DNA from: Nitrospirales bacterium
Lineage (GTDB): Bacteria; Nitrospirota; Nitrospiria; Nitrospirales; UBA8639
Direction of reading: 5' to 3'
Assembly: GCA_029261295.1 (NCBI GenBank)
Contig: JAJDBP010000016.1
Coordinates: 1-64,000 of the forward strand
Length of the DNA: 64,000 bases
Below are positions 44,124 through 52,981 of this stretch, piece by piece. The position numbers and the translations under genes were made by a program. The notes under the pieces are model-generated. The model was given only the letters and a program-made list of their open reading frames with translations, did not search any database and was not told the DNA's origin. The first letter of the stretch is position 1. Every line of letters begins with the position of its first letter.

Positions 44124-44657
44124 CTAGGCCGTAATTTTTTGAAACCGCGAAAATGTATGGAGATTGACTATTTTGTCAGAACTATGGGGAGGTTTGATCG
44201 ATGGGGAATATTGGTCTTGGCAATGTTTCAGGATTTCGGTGAGAAATGGTAGTCCTCTCCAGTTCAATTGATGGATCAGGTGATATCTTATGACCCTTTC
44301 TGGATCAATGATAAAACTTTCGCAGCAATTTGTAGAGGAATTTTGAGTTAACCCAAATGTTCGACGCAATCGCTGTAATGGGTCAGCCAAAATGGGCATG
44401 CGAAGGATTTTAGTTTTTTGAAGGCGAGGATCGAGAAACGGGTCTGCAAATGGCAAGATTCCCAAAAGGAGTGTTCCATCTTTTTTGGTTTTCCGATGAT
44501 ATTGATTGAGGGAAATGGCTTCAGCAAACCCAAAAGTGGGCAAGAATGAAACAATGCTCCATCGCCCTTGTAGGCTGGCCAAGTCGAATATAGTTAGCTG
44601 CCCTTTGAGAAAGGCCGGGACGCGTAGGGTTGGTATTGTAGAAATTCCAATTCTCAT
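44124..44657 (-). CDS. Peroxiredoxin-like protein lacking the peroxidatic cysteine
   Basis: A 177-residue AhpC/TSA-like thioredoxin fold. The core FDLASLQGRWSIVSFLPTFGFAEAISLNQYHRK matches the family, but the peroxidatic Cys of the PxxxTxxC motif is replaced by Ala (P40 to A47). FIIDPERVIRYHLIHQL is the usual second landmark. Two adjacent cysteines (111, 112) remain. Peroxidase activity is therefore unlikely; a binding or regulatory role is possible. AAAGGAGA before the ATG supports the start. The gene is isolated, about 230 bp from the cupredoxin promoter region. Confidence 0.82.
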   Translation of the reverse strand: MRIGISTIPTLRVPAFLKGQLTIFDLASLQGRWSIVSFLPTFGFAEAISLNQYHRKTKKDGTLLLGILPFADPFLDPRLQKTKILRMPILADPLQRLRRTFGLTQNSSTNCCESFIIDPERVIRYHLIHQLNWRGLPFLTEILKHCQDQYSPSIKPPHSSDKIVNLHTFSRFQKITA

Positions 44658-45063
44658 ATCTGAGATCTCCTTTCAAGATAGTGACCATCAATAAAGAGGA
44701 ATGGGGCGCCCAACAGGAGAGAAAGGCACCCCACTCCAGCGGGCGAGGAGAGACCTCGTCCGGGAAGCGTAGCTTGTCGAATGAAGTAGGTTGAAAGACG
44801 GAGTTGAGGAAAAGGACCTTCTGAAAATCATGAGATAGGAACTGTTCATTTGTTGATAGAGGTGGAAATGTATTTTTATCTAAATGAAATTGAGAATCGT
44901 TATTATTTTCAATATTAATAGCAGTAATGTTTAAAGGAGTCAATATTTCCAAATAAAATTTCGCGAGAATATTCGGAAAATGAGGAGTGTGACGAACTCT
45001 ACGAACGTAGTTGAGTGAAAGATAAGAGGATAAAGAAGGTGTGTGGGATTTCCTGTGAACGGT
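44658..45063. other. Intergenic region, no gene supported
   Basis: A 406-bp gap. A minus frame at 44521-44952 overlaps the peroxiredoxin-like gene by 137 bp, starts with TTG and shows no family features. The region probably holds that gene's promoter. I see no repeat of note. Confidence 0.4.
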
Positions 45064-45441
45064 TCAGGTTTCGTTTAGGCTCTCAGTATCTTGTACAACC
45101 AGAACCCCGCGCATGATTGGATGGAAGGTGCAATGATAAGAATACGATCCCGGGGAAAGGCGATGTATTGTAAACGAGCCGTTAGGCCCAAGGGGACCAG
45201 AATCAAATGCGCATTGTGTACCATTCTGGCAATCGTCGTGTGTGATGGAATGAAGCGCAGCTGTCGGGTTGTCCCAAGAAATAGGGGTGCCTGTGTAAAC
45301 GCTAACGTATGTTGGAGAGTAATAGGGGGCGAAAGTGCCAATTGTAATGCGGAAGGTCGTGGATGGGGCGGCTAAAGCCAAAGACATGAGAGCCAAAAAG
45401 CTGCCGATCAAAAAAAGAAGTATTTTGCTTTTGTGCCGCAT
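45064..45441 (-). CDS. Plastocyanin-like secreted cupredoxin
   Basis: A 125-residue periplasmic copper protein. The signal peptide ends near residue 25 (ALA-A). Type 1 copper ligands are His64 in ALHSITHDDC, Cys104, His107 and Met110 in YHCTFHPIMRG. A second Cys pair (71, 77) may form a disulfide near the site. It resembles small plastocyanin/azurin-like carriers that serve nitrite- or sulfur-oxidising chains. A C-tract palindrome (45511-45546) lies about 70 bp upstream. Confidence 0.92.
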   Translation of the reverse strand: MRHKSKILLFLIGSFLALMSLALAAPSTTFRITIGTFAPYYSPTYVSVYTGTPISWDNPTAALHSITHDDCQNGTQCAFDSGPLGPNGSFTIHRLSPGSYSYHCTFHPIMRGVLVVQDTESLNET

Positions 45442-45510
45442 AGAGTCGATTAAACCTCTTTGACCTTTCGATCTTCAGGGCAGGATTTTTTTTGCTCCCT
45501 TCTTTTAATT

Positions 45511-45558
45511 ATACCCCCCTGTGTACCCTTTTTGTCAGGGGGGTATTGTTTTTTTTCT
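45511..45558 (+). terminator. C-tract palindrome with T-run: orphan plus-strand terminator or CsoR-like operator
   Basis: ATACCCCCCTG and CAGGGGGGTAT form a perfect 11-bp inverted repeat with a 14-bp centre (45511-45546), followed by TGTTTTTTTTC. Read on the plus strand this is a good intrinsic terminator, yet no plus-strand gene ends here. Read as DNA, TACC(C)n...(G)nGGTA half-sites recall operators of the CsoR family (copper or persulfide sensors). It lies 70-105 bp upstream of the minus-strand cupredoxin gene. Confidence 0.5.
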
Positions 45559-45732
45559 CGTCTGCCTAGAGTGTATTCACATTTAGTTGCAGTAGATTGT
45601 AGGAAGAATTACAAGAAATGGGGGAAGGTGTAGGGGGAAGCTTCAGTTCGTGGTGCTTGGTATGGAATCTGTAGGCCCCTTTGGGTCATGTGAGGCAGGA
45701 GGGGATAGGCAGGGACGGGATCATGACAGTCT

Positions 45733-45759
45733 GAGCCAGCCCTTAGGTAGGGCTGGCTC
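45733..45759 (-). terminator. GC-rich hairpin downstream of the 95-residue protein gene
   Basis: GAGCCAGCCC and GGGCTGGCTC form a perfect 10-bp stem with a 7-nt loop, 43 bp after the stop at 45802. No T-run follows, so it may be a weak or Rho-assisted terminator or an mRNA 3'-end stabiliser. Confidence 0.5.
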
Positions 45760-45801
45760 GCCGTTGTTAGATGAGAATGCACATGACCTTGGAATTAGGG
45801 C

Positions 45802-46089
45802 TTAACTTCCAACATTTTTTACGGCAGAAGCATGCCCAGCTTTGGTCACCTCAGCTTTGACCTGAGATCCAGGTTGTACCTTACCGATGATCAATGTGCT
45901 TTTATCGACATGAATGCGTTGTTCTTTGCCTGAACTGTCCATAATGACATAAAAAGAGCCATCAATTTCCATAAGAGTGCCTTGCACGACGGGGCTACTT
46001 GCCTTAGGAGTTGGTGCACTTTGGACAAAGGTGGCAGTCGTCAATCCTAATGCACAAAATATGGCCAGAACGCTTAGGAATCTTTTCAT
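45802..46089 (-). CDS. Small secreted protein
   Basis: A 95-residue protein with a signal peptide (about 1-24) and a compact beta-rich body: VVQGTLMEIDGSFYVIMDSSGKEQRIHVDKSTLIIGKVQPGSQVKAEVTKAGHA. It looks like a small OB- or YdeI-type beta barrel. GGAGG lies 7 nt before the ATG at 46089. There are no cysteines in the mature part. The function is unknown; the fold is common in periplasmic proteins that bind small ligands or metals. Confidence 0.78.
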   Translation of the reverse strand: MKRFLSVLAIFCALGLTTATFVQSAPTPKASSPVVQGTLMEIDGSFYVIMDSSGKEQRIHVDKSTLIIGKVQPGSQVKAEVTKAGHASAVKNVGS

Positions 46090-46439
46090 CACAAACCTCC
46101 AATTTTAAAGAAAAAAAATGAACAGTGCCCCAGAGCTCCATGAGCAATACGCGTATGAAAGTGTAGAGCAAAATTAATACCTATTAAATGGAACAGAGAA
46201 ATGTGTTCTAATATCAACCATATTGATGGTGGGGATCTTTGAAAAGCTGTTCAGGCAGGCGGCGGTGGCTGTAGGAGGGAACCTACAAATTTGGCCAAGA
46301 GCATGCAGTAAGGGGAGTAATTGTTGAAAAATGGTTGTCCTGAAGGGTAAGCATTTTTGGTAATTCCATTCACCAGAGGATATTGTATGACACATTCACC
46401 GCAGGGACAATGAATCCTTAACTTGCAGGAGCGCGATGT
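46090..46439. other. Intergenic region, no gene supported
   Basis: A 350-bp gap between the 95-residue protein gene and the AGCS transporter gene, both minus. A frame at 46174-46395 has no homology marks. I see no terminator hairpin after the transporter gene. Confidence 0.4.
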
Positions 46440-47789
46440 CTATGTTTTTTTCATGATGGAGTGCTGGCGGGTCAGCTGAAAAATGATCGGGCTTAACGCC
46501 AAGAGTGCGATGAGGTTAGGGATTGCCATGAGTCCGTTCAGAATATCAGCGATGGTCCATACCACTCCCAAGTTTCCCATGGCTCCGATAGGAATGATTA
46601 TGATCCATAAGATTCTAAACGGTTGGATCCCTCGAACGCCAAATAAATATTCTGCACATCGTTCGCCATAATAACTCCATCCTAAGAGAGTGGTGAAGGC
46701 AAACAGGACCAAAGCGAGTGTAACCATTACTCCACCACCTTCAGCTAATCCGATATTAAACGCGTTAGAAGTAAGGGCTGCTCCAGTTTGGCCGCTGGTC
46801 CAAGACCCGGTCAGAATGATGACAAGGGCCGTCACGGTGCAGACGACTATGGTATCAATGAACGTGCCAAGCATAGCGATAAGCCCTTGATGAACGGGGT
46901 CCTTGGTTTTCGCAGCTGCATGAGCAATGGGAGCGCTCCCCAGTCCGGCTTCGTTGGAAAAGAGGCCGCGGGCCACTCCAAAATGGATGGCCATAAGCAC
47001 CGTTGCTCCGGCAAAGCCTCCTGCTGCCGCGGTTCCTGTGAACGCATGGTGAAGAATCGTCATGAATGCTGTTGGGACCTGTTCTATATTAAGCAGAATG
47101 ATGATTAGGGCTCCGGCAATATATGAAAGAGCCATGATGGGGACTAATGTTGCCGCGACTGCACCAAGCCGACGAACTCCGCCAATGATGACCGCACCCG
47201 TGAAAACGGCCATCACCAGTCCTGAAACCCACACCGGTAAATAAAGTGAGGATTCTACGGCCGTTGCGACAGTATTGGCCTGAACGGTGTTGCCAATTCC
47301 AAAAGCTGCCAACATTCCAAAAATGCTAAACAGGACCGCGAGCCAACGCCAGCCTGCCCCTAGACCGTTTTGAATATAATACATGGGGCCTCCCACGTGA
47401 TTTCCTAATTCATCGACTTCGCGGAAATGGACCGCAAGGACTGCCTCGCCATACTTGGTTGCCATCCCTAATAAGGCTGTGACCCACATCCAAAAAATCG
47501 CGCCTGGTCCGCCCAAATATATCGCGGTGGCCACACCTGCAATATTGCCACTACCAACAGTGGCAGAGAGGGCTGTCATGAGTGCTTGAAAGGGAGTAAT
47601 GTCTCCCTGATCATCCTGAGATGAAGCGCGACCATGCCACAGGATACGAAAACTATAAATCAGTTTTCGCCAGGTAATGGCCCGCAAGCCCGCAGTCAAA
47701 TACATGCCGACTCCCACCAATAAGGACAGCATTATGGGCCCCCAGATGACTCCACTAGTGGCATTCAGGAAATGTTCTAATGCTTCCAT
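46440..47789 (-). CDS. Sodium:alanine/glycine symporter (AGCS family)
   Basis: A 449-residue carrier with about ten membrane helices. AGCS marks are present: GDITPFQALMTALSATVGSGNIAGVATAI near the N terminus, GGPMYYIQNGLG, LFSNEAGLGSAPIAHAAAKTKDPVHQG and FAFTTLLGWSYYGERCAEYLFG. It would import small neutral amino acids with sodium (or protons). Start: ATG at 47789 rather than TTG at 47804. It is a single gene, facing the large membrane protein gene across 357 bp. Confidence 0.95.
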   Translation of the reverse strand: MEALEHFLNATSGVIWGPIMLSLLVGVGMYLTAGLRAITWRKLIYSFRILWHGRASSQDDQGDITPFQALMTALSATVGSGNIAGVATAIYLGGPGAIFWMWVTALLGMATKYGEAVLAVHFREVDELGNHVGGPMYYIQNGLGAGWRWLAVLFSIFGMLAAFGIGNTVQANTVATAVESSLYLPVWVSGLVMAVFTGAVIIGGVRRLGAVAATLVPIMALSYIAGALIIILLNIEQVPTAFMTILHHAFTGTAAAGGFAGATVLMAIHFGVARGLFSNEAGLGSAPIAHAAAKTKDPVHQGLIAMLGTFIDTIVVCTVTALVIILTGSWTSGQTGAALTSNAFNIGLAEGGGVMVTLALVLFAFTTLLGWSYYGERCAEYLFGVRGIQPFRILWIIIIPIGAMGNLGVVWTIADILNGLMAIPNLIALLALSPIIFQLTRQHSIMKKT

Positions 47790-48146
47790 GCGACCAAGAT
47801 CCAAACGAGGCTTTGAATGGAATTCCCCGTTCGAAATTCCAAATCCTTTTGCAAAGATTGTGGCTTCACGCTGAACATATTCTGCCTAAGGGTTTTGAGC
47901 AAGGGATCTTTCCAATCAAAGGAGGAAAATTGTGGGTAGAGAACTTTCCGAAGAATGTTCGCCATAAAGCCTTGGGTGCTTGCTTGTCATCTGGGAGAGG
48001 TGTGAGACAATGCCAAAAGATAGGGTTAAGGCAGTCCCTATTTGTTGTAAGCATGCGAAAGGAAGTGGTTTGAAAGGATTGAGATACGTGTGACATATCC
48101 TCATGAGAAATGGATCTTGCCAAGATGGCGAAGAAAGGATAGAGAA
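47790..48146. other. Intergenic region between divergent genes
   Basis: A 357-bp gap that should hold the promoters of the AGCS transporter and the large membrane protein. Frames on both strands across it lack ribosome-binding sites and features. No repeat or operator stands out. Confidence 0.4.
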
Positions 48147-51100
48147 ATGAACGGACACGATAGACAAAAAATGTTCATTGGTCTAGTTCTGGGGATTTTG
48201 TTTCTTGGAGGTATTCACGTTTCTTTAGCAAAGACGCCCCTTAAGCCTGAAGATGTTCCAGCTCCCTTAAAGCCATGGGTGTCCTGGGTACTCAAGTCGC
48301 ATGACGATTGGGCTTGCCCGATGTTGTATAACGATGCAAAAGAACGGGTCTGTGCTTGGCCCTCTCGCTTAGCGCTAACCGTAACCTCTGAAGGCGGTTC
48401 GTTTACTCAAAAATGGGAAGTGATTCGGGAGACGACGGTCAGGCTTCCTGGAGAACGCGCCTTTTGGCCTCAAGATGTTTCAGTCGATGGGCAGTCAGTT
48501 GTTGTTCGGGATAATCGAGGACGCCCAACGATGGTACTACCGAAGGGGCAACATATCGTAAAGGGTTCATGGAGGTGGACGCGAATTCCTGAATCATTGT
48601 TACTCCCAAAAGAGACCGCCTTGCTTGCGGTCAGCATGAATGGAAAGTCGGTGTCTTTTCCTCAAGTTGATTCCAAAGGTCGACTTTGGTTTCGTCCTCA
48701 AATCGTTGCGTCAGTTGGGGCTGAGGCATCCGATACCTTGGAAGTTCGGGTGTTTCGAAAGTTAATTGATGAACTTCCATTTCAAGTCATGACGCAGTGG
48801 CAACTCGTGATAGGCGGACAGGCTCGGGAAGTCCTGTTGCCGGGGGTGTTGGATGTTGGGATGCGGCCGTTGGTCCTTGAAAGTCCGCTCCCCGCTCAGA
48901 TTGACACAAATGGGCAGTTGCGGCTGCAAGCTCGTGCGGGTGAGTGGACAGTGACGTTGACGACGCATTCACTAGATCCCATCAATGCTGTCACCATGCA
49001 CCCTCGGCCCCTGCCATGGCCCAAGGAAGAAATTTGGGTAGTAGAAACCCGCCCTGCCTTACGTGTGGTCGAGATTACTGGAGCACCTAGTGTTGATCCT
49101 CAACAAACCCTCCTCCCGGAGGAGTGGCGGGTATTTCCGGCGTACCGCATGACACCTGAAACGACCATAACGCTTACTCAACAACGACGAGGGCATGAAC
49201 AGCCAGGGATGGATCATCTGAACCTCGCTCGTGAATGGTGGCTAGATTTTGATGGACAAGGGTATACGGTTCGAGATGAGCTAACGGGCACCTTGGTGCA
49301 ATCGTGGCGGTTGACGGTTCAGGCACCAATGCAATTAGGACGAGTAGAGCTGAATGGGCGTCCTCACGTTGTGACACATTTACCTGGACAAGAGGATGCA
49401 GGAGTCGAAGTCCGACTAGGAGAGATGAGGATGGTAGGGGAAAGTCGAATGAATGCCTCTGCTAGGACACTTCCTGCTGTGGGGTGGGAGACGGATGTCC
49501 ATGCAATGGGTTCGACCCTGCATGTGCCCCCAGGTTGGCGCGTCTTACATGCAAGTGGAGTGGATCGGGCTACGTACACCTGGATCACCCGCTGGACACT
49601 GTTGGATATGTTTTTGGTGTTGATCGCAGCCGCGGTCGTAGCGCGCCTCTGGTCATGGCCGTGGGGCTTGGTTGCTGGGGTGACGCTCGCGCTGATTTAC
49701 CATGAGCCTGAGGCCCCGGTTTGGGTATGGGGTCATGTGTTGGCGGCCGCGGCATTCTTGCGTGTGTTACCTAGCGGGCGATGGCAGATGATGGTGTTCG
49801 GCTATCGAGCAGTGAGCCTTTTTGTCCTTGTGGCCTTCGCGTTGCCTTTTATGGTGCAGCAAGTACGTGTGGGTCTCTATCCGCAATTAGAATATCCATG
49901 GCAGCAAGTAACATCGGAAGTGAAGCAATTCCCGGCAACGCCGGAAAATGAAGCTATGCCTCTGGAAGAGTCTTCCCGTGTCGAGGATGAAGGGGATATG
50001 GCGACTAATAAGTTACTTGAAACTCGACGATTGAAGTCGAGAGTTCCCATGCAAGATCGCTCAATTTCAGATTCGTTTGGATCCTCTTACTCCAAAAGTT
50101 ATGCGCCGGATATGGCTGTGCAGACTGGTCCAGGTCTGCCGACTTGGGGATGGAATCAGGTGCGGTTGGAGTGGAGCGGGCCTGTCTCTCGTGATCAACA
50201 ACTCTCACTTTGGTACCTTTCGCCTTCGATGACATTCATGATGCTTTTACTTCAAGTGGGAGGGGTTGGATTATTAATATGGCGGGTTCTAGATTATCGA
50301 TCGACTCAATGGCCCATTTCAGGGGAACGTGAAGGGAAACTTGCAGCAGCGGTTCTTTCTGCAGGACTTGTGTTTATGATGGCCAGTGGGTTGTTGGCAC
50401 CCTCGTGGAGCCAGGCAGAGATGCCCTCGAAGGAAATGCTGATCGAATTAGAGCAACGACTTATGGCTTCACCTTCGTGCTTGCCAGCTTGTGCCGATAT
50501 ACCCTCTCTCCATCTTACATCCACGACCGAGACCTTACGGCTTCGTCTTTCCATTCATGCCAACGAATCGGTGGCGGTGCCGCTACCAGGTCCACCTCAA
50601 CAATGGCGGCCACAGCAAATTTTAGTAGATGGGAAGCCAGCCAAGGGATTGACGCAAGAAAAGCACGGGCAATTATACGTGTTGCTCCAACCTGGCGTAC
50701 ACCAAGTGATCATGGAAGGCAGAGTCCCGGATCAACCGGCGTTTGTATTGGCCCTGCCCTTAACTCCGCATCATGTGAAGACCACCATTCAAGGATGGAT
50801 CGTTCAGGGAATTGGGGAAGAAGGGGTGCCGCAGAAACAACTTCACTTACGTCGTGAGAAAGGAGCTTCTCGCTCACAAGTGTCTTCCACTTCCACATGG
50901 CAACCAAAACCCATCCCACCCCTGGTACGTATTACGCGGACGATACATGTAGGGTTAGATTGGAGGATGCAGACGGTTGTTGAGCGGATGTCTCCCCACG
51001 GCAGTGCGTTAGCACTATCGATTCCGCTGATTCCTGGAGAGGTGGTTAAGCAGGCAGGGTTGACGGTGAAAGAAGAGCAGGTGCAACTTCAAATGGGACC

Positions 51101-52304
51101 GAACATGAGTCGCCGACAATGGTCGTCCCAGCTGACGCCGACAGAGGTTTTAAAGTTGACGGCGAGTCATGATGATGCTTGGGTAGAAACGTATCGGTTT
51201 AATATCAGTCCGTTATGGCATCCAACGTTTGAGGGGATTCCGGCTATTCATCCTCAGTCAGCTGCTGAAGGAGCGATTCCTGAATGGAGGCCATGGCCGG
51301 GAGAAGAATTCACAGTGAAGGTCATTCAACCACTCGGGGTAGAAGGAGCGACCTTTACCGTGGAATCCAGTCACCTGACATGGAAACCAGGCCAGAGGGC
51401 CACGGATGGGTCATTGGTGGCTTCGTTTCGAAGTAGTCAAGGCCGACAGCATGCGGTGCGTGTTCCGGAAGGGGCTCAAGTGGAGTCAGTAAAGATGAAT
51501 AATGTCTCTCAGCCGATTCATCAAGAAGCCACCCTCGTGACGTTTCCCATACGTCCCGGGCAACAGATAGTGGAAGTGGCATGGCGAGTACCAGAGGGAA
51601 TACAAGCGTGGTTTACGACACCAACCGTGGATTTAGGTGTTGAGAGCGTGAATGCGCAGGTGACTCTTTCCGTCCCATCAAATCGCTGGCTTCTCTGGGT
51701 GAATGGCCCGAGGTTGGGCCCGGCCGTTCTCCTTTGGGGAATTCTCGCCGTGATGGTGGGAGTGGCTATTGTGTTAGGGCGCCTTTCTTTTTCGCCATTA
51801 CGCACGTGGCATTGGGTGTTTTTGGGATTAGGACTTACTCAAATTCCCATGGTCGCGGCACTCATTGTTGTTGGGTGGTTCGGAGCGATGGCGTGGCGAC
51901 GAACCATCTCATCCAACGTATGGTCTCCGTTATCATTCAATGTGATGCAAATAGGGCTAGCACTGCTAACTTTTCTGGCTGGTATTGGTTTGTTGTGGGC
52001 CATACAAACAGGCTTAGTGGGGCAACCTGACATGGGTATTGTGGGGAATGGTTCCACTCCATGGCAATTACAATGGTTTCAAGACCGTGCGGATGCGAAG
52101 TTGCCAATAGGAACGATGGTGTCGCTCCCATTGTGGGTCTATCGGATAGGAATGTTGCTGTGGGCATTGTGGCTGGCCATGGCCGTTGTGACCTGGGTGC
52201 GTTGGGGTTGGAAAGGTTGGACGACAGGTGGTTATTGGCAGCCCGTCGGGAAACAAACTATTGTGTCTCCGACATCAGAGATAAGTTCTTCCAAGCAAGA
52301 ATAA
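48147..52304 (+). CDS. 1385-residue membrane protein of unknown function
   Basis: I do not recognise this protein. A signal anchor (about 8-28) is followed by a periplasmic beta-rich domain (about 30-475), a cluster of helices (about 480-590), an acidic periplasmic or cytoplasmic segment with coiled flavour (600-690), two more helices (about 695-750), a second beta-rich domain (about 760-1180) and four or five C-terminal helices (about 1185-1370). Both soluble domains have similar blocks, such as VRLPGERAFWPQDVSVDGQ and VPLPGPPQQWRPQQILVDGK, so it may be an internal duplication. It is one of the largest genes of the window. GAAAGGA precedes the ATG at 48147. A role in envelope processing or polymer handling is a guess. 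Confidence 0.85.
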   Translation: MNGHDRQKMFIGLVLGILFLGGIHVSLAKTPLKPEDVPAPLKPWVSWVLKSHDDWACPMLYNDAKERVCAWPSRLALTVTSEGGSFTQKWEVIRETTVRLPGERAFWPQDVSVDGQSVVVRDNRGRPTMVLPKGQHIVKGSWRWTRIPESLLLPKETALLAVSMNGKSVSFPQVDSKGRLWFRPQIVASVGAEASDTLEVRVFRKLIDELPFQVMTQWQLVIGGQAREVLLPGVLDVGMRPLVLESPLPAQIDTNGQLRLQARAGEWTVTLTTHSLDPINAVTMHPRPLPWPKEEIWVVETRPALRVVEITGAPSVDPQQTLLPEEWRVFPAYRMTPETTITLTQQRRGHEQPGMDHLNLAREWWLDFDGQGYTVRDELTGTLVQSWRLTVQAPMQLGRVELNGRPHVVTHLPGQEDAGVEVRLGEMRMVGESRMNASARTLPAVGWETDVHAMGSTLHVPPGWRVLHASGVDRATYTWITRWTLLDMFLVLIAAAVVARLWSWPWGLVAGVTLALIYHEPEAPVWVWGHVLAAAAFLRVLPSGRWQMMVFGYRAVSLFVLVAFALPFMVQQVRVGLYPQLEYPWQQVTSEVKQFPATPENEAMPLEESSRVEDEGDMATNKLLETRRLKSRVPMQDRSISDSFGSSYSKSYAPDMAVQTGPGLPTWGWNQVRLEWSGPVSRDQQLSLWYLSPSMTFMMLLLQVGGVGLLIWRVLDYRSTQWPISGEREGKLAAAVLSAGLVFMMASGLLAPSWSQAEMPSKEMLIELEQRLMASPSCLPACADIPSLHLTSTTETLRLRLSIHANESVAVPLPGPPQQWRPQQILVDGKPAKGLTQEKHGQLYVLLQPGVHQVIMEGRVPDQPAFVLALPLTPHHVKTTIQGWIVQGIGEEGVPQKQLHLRREKGASRSQVSSTSTWQPKPIPPLVRITRTIHVGLDWRMQTVVERMSPHGSALALSIPLIPGEVVKQAGLTVKEEQVQLQMGPNMSRRQWSSQLTPTEVLKLTASHDDAWVETYRFNISPLWHPTFEGIPAIHPQSAAEGAIPEWRPWPGEEFTVKVIQPLGVEGATFTVESSHLTWKPGQRATDGSLVASFRSSQGRQHAVRVPEGAQVESVKMNNVSQPIHQEATLVTFPIRPGQQIVEVAWRVPEGIQAWFTTPTVDLGVESVNAQVTLSVPSNRWLLWVNGPRLGPAVLLWGILAVMVGVAIVLGRLSFSPLRTWHWVFLGLGLTQIPMVAALIVVGWFGAMAWRRTISSNVWSPLSFNVMQIGLALLTFLAGIGLLWAIQTGLVGQPDMGIVGNGSTPWQLQWFQDRADAKLPIGTMVSLPLWVYRIGMLLWALWLAMAVVTWVRWGWKGWTTGGYWQPVGKQTIVSPTSEISSSKQE

Positions 52305-52338
52305 TTGGTATCTTTCTACCTCACAACGAGATCTTCGA

Positions 52339-52929
52339 ATGAAGGTGGCCTTAAAAATACTCCTTGATGAGGTAAAGAGCTGTGAAGTATGTAAGCCATT
52401 CTTACCCAGGGGACCGCGCCCGGTCATCCAACTTCATCCAAAAGCTTCAGTCTTAATTGTTGGACAAGCACCGGGAAGAAAAGTGCACGAAACGGGAATT
52501 CCGTTTGATGATCCAAGTGGGGAACGCTTACGGGATTGGATGGGTATTGATCGGGCAACCTTCTACGACGCGAAAAAGATTGCGATTCTGCCAATGGGTT
52601 TCTGTTATCCGGGAACCGGGAAATCTGGGGATCTTCCACCCCGACCGGAATGTGTCCCGACTTGGCGGGAACAGTTGCTAAGGCAAATACCCCACCTTAA
52701 GCTCACCCTCGTGATCGGACAATATGCACAGGATTATCATCTTGCGAATTCTCCTCCCAAGATGGTCACCGAAACCGTCAAAGCATGGAAGAAGTTTTGG
52801 CCCACCCAGTTACCGCTGCCTCATCCCAGTCCTCGGAATAATCTCTGGCTCAAACGAAATCCGTGGTTTCAAAAAGAACTCCTGCCAATTCTTCAATCTC
52901 AAATTAAGATGTTGTTACCTGATTCGTGA
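52339..52929 (+). CDS. Uracil-DNA glycosylase superfamily protein, Fe-S type
   Basis: A 196-residue protein. GQAPGRKVHETGIPFDDPSGERLRDWMG is the family block around the uracil-binding loop, and LPHPSPRNNLWLKRNPWF is the HPSPRN-like leucine-loop block. Four cysteines at 15, 18, 89 and 105 have the C-x2-C ... C-x15-C spacing of family 4 and 5 enzymes, so a [4Fe-4S] cluster is expected. The active-site motif is degenerate (GQAPGR), so true uracil removal is uncertain. It starts 34 bp after the large membrane protein gene. Confidence 0.88.
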   Translation: MKVALKILLDEVKSCEVCKPFLPRGPRPVIQLHPKASVLIVGQAPGRKVHETGIPFDDPSGERLRDWMGIDRATFYDAKKIAILPMGFCYPGTGKSGDLPPRPECVPTWREQLLRQIPHLKLTLVIGQYAQDYHLANSPPKMVTETVKAWKKFWPTQLPLPHPSPRNNLWLKRNPWFQKELLPILQSQIKMLLPDS

Positions 52930-52981
52930 GCATCCGTACGCCTCCCTCCAACCTCTATTCAATTGGCATGTACATCCTTTT

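Noticed and set aside
44521-44952. 143-codon minus frame upstream of the peroxiredoxin-like gene
   Set aside because: TTG start, long overlap with a well-supported gene in another frame, no family features.
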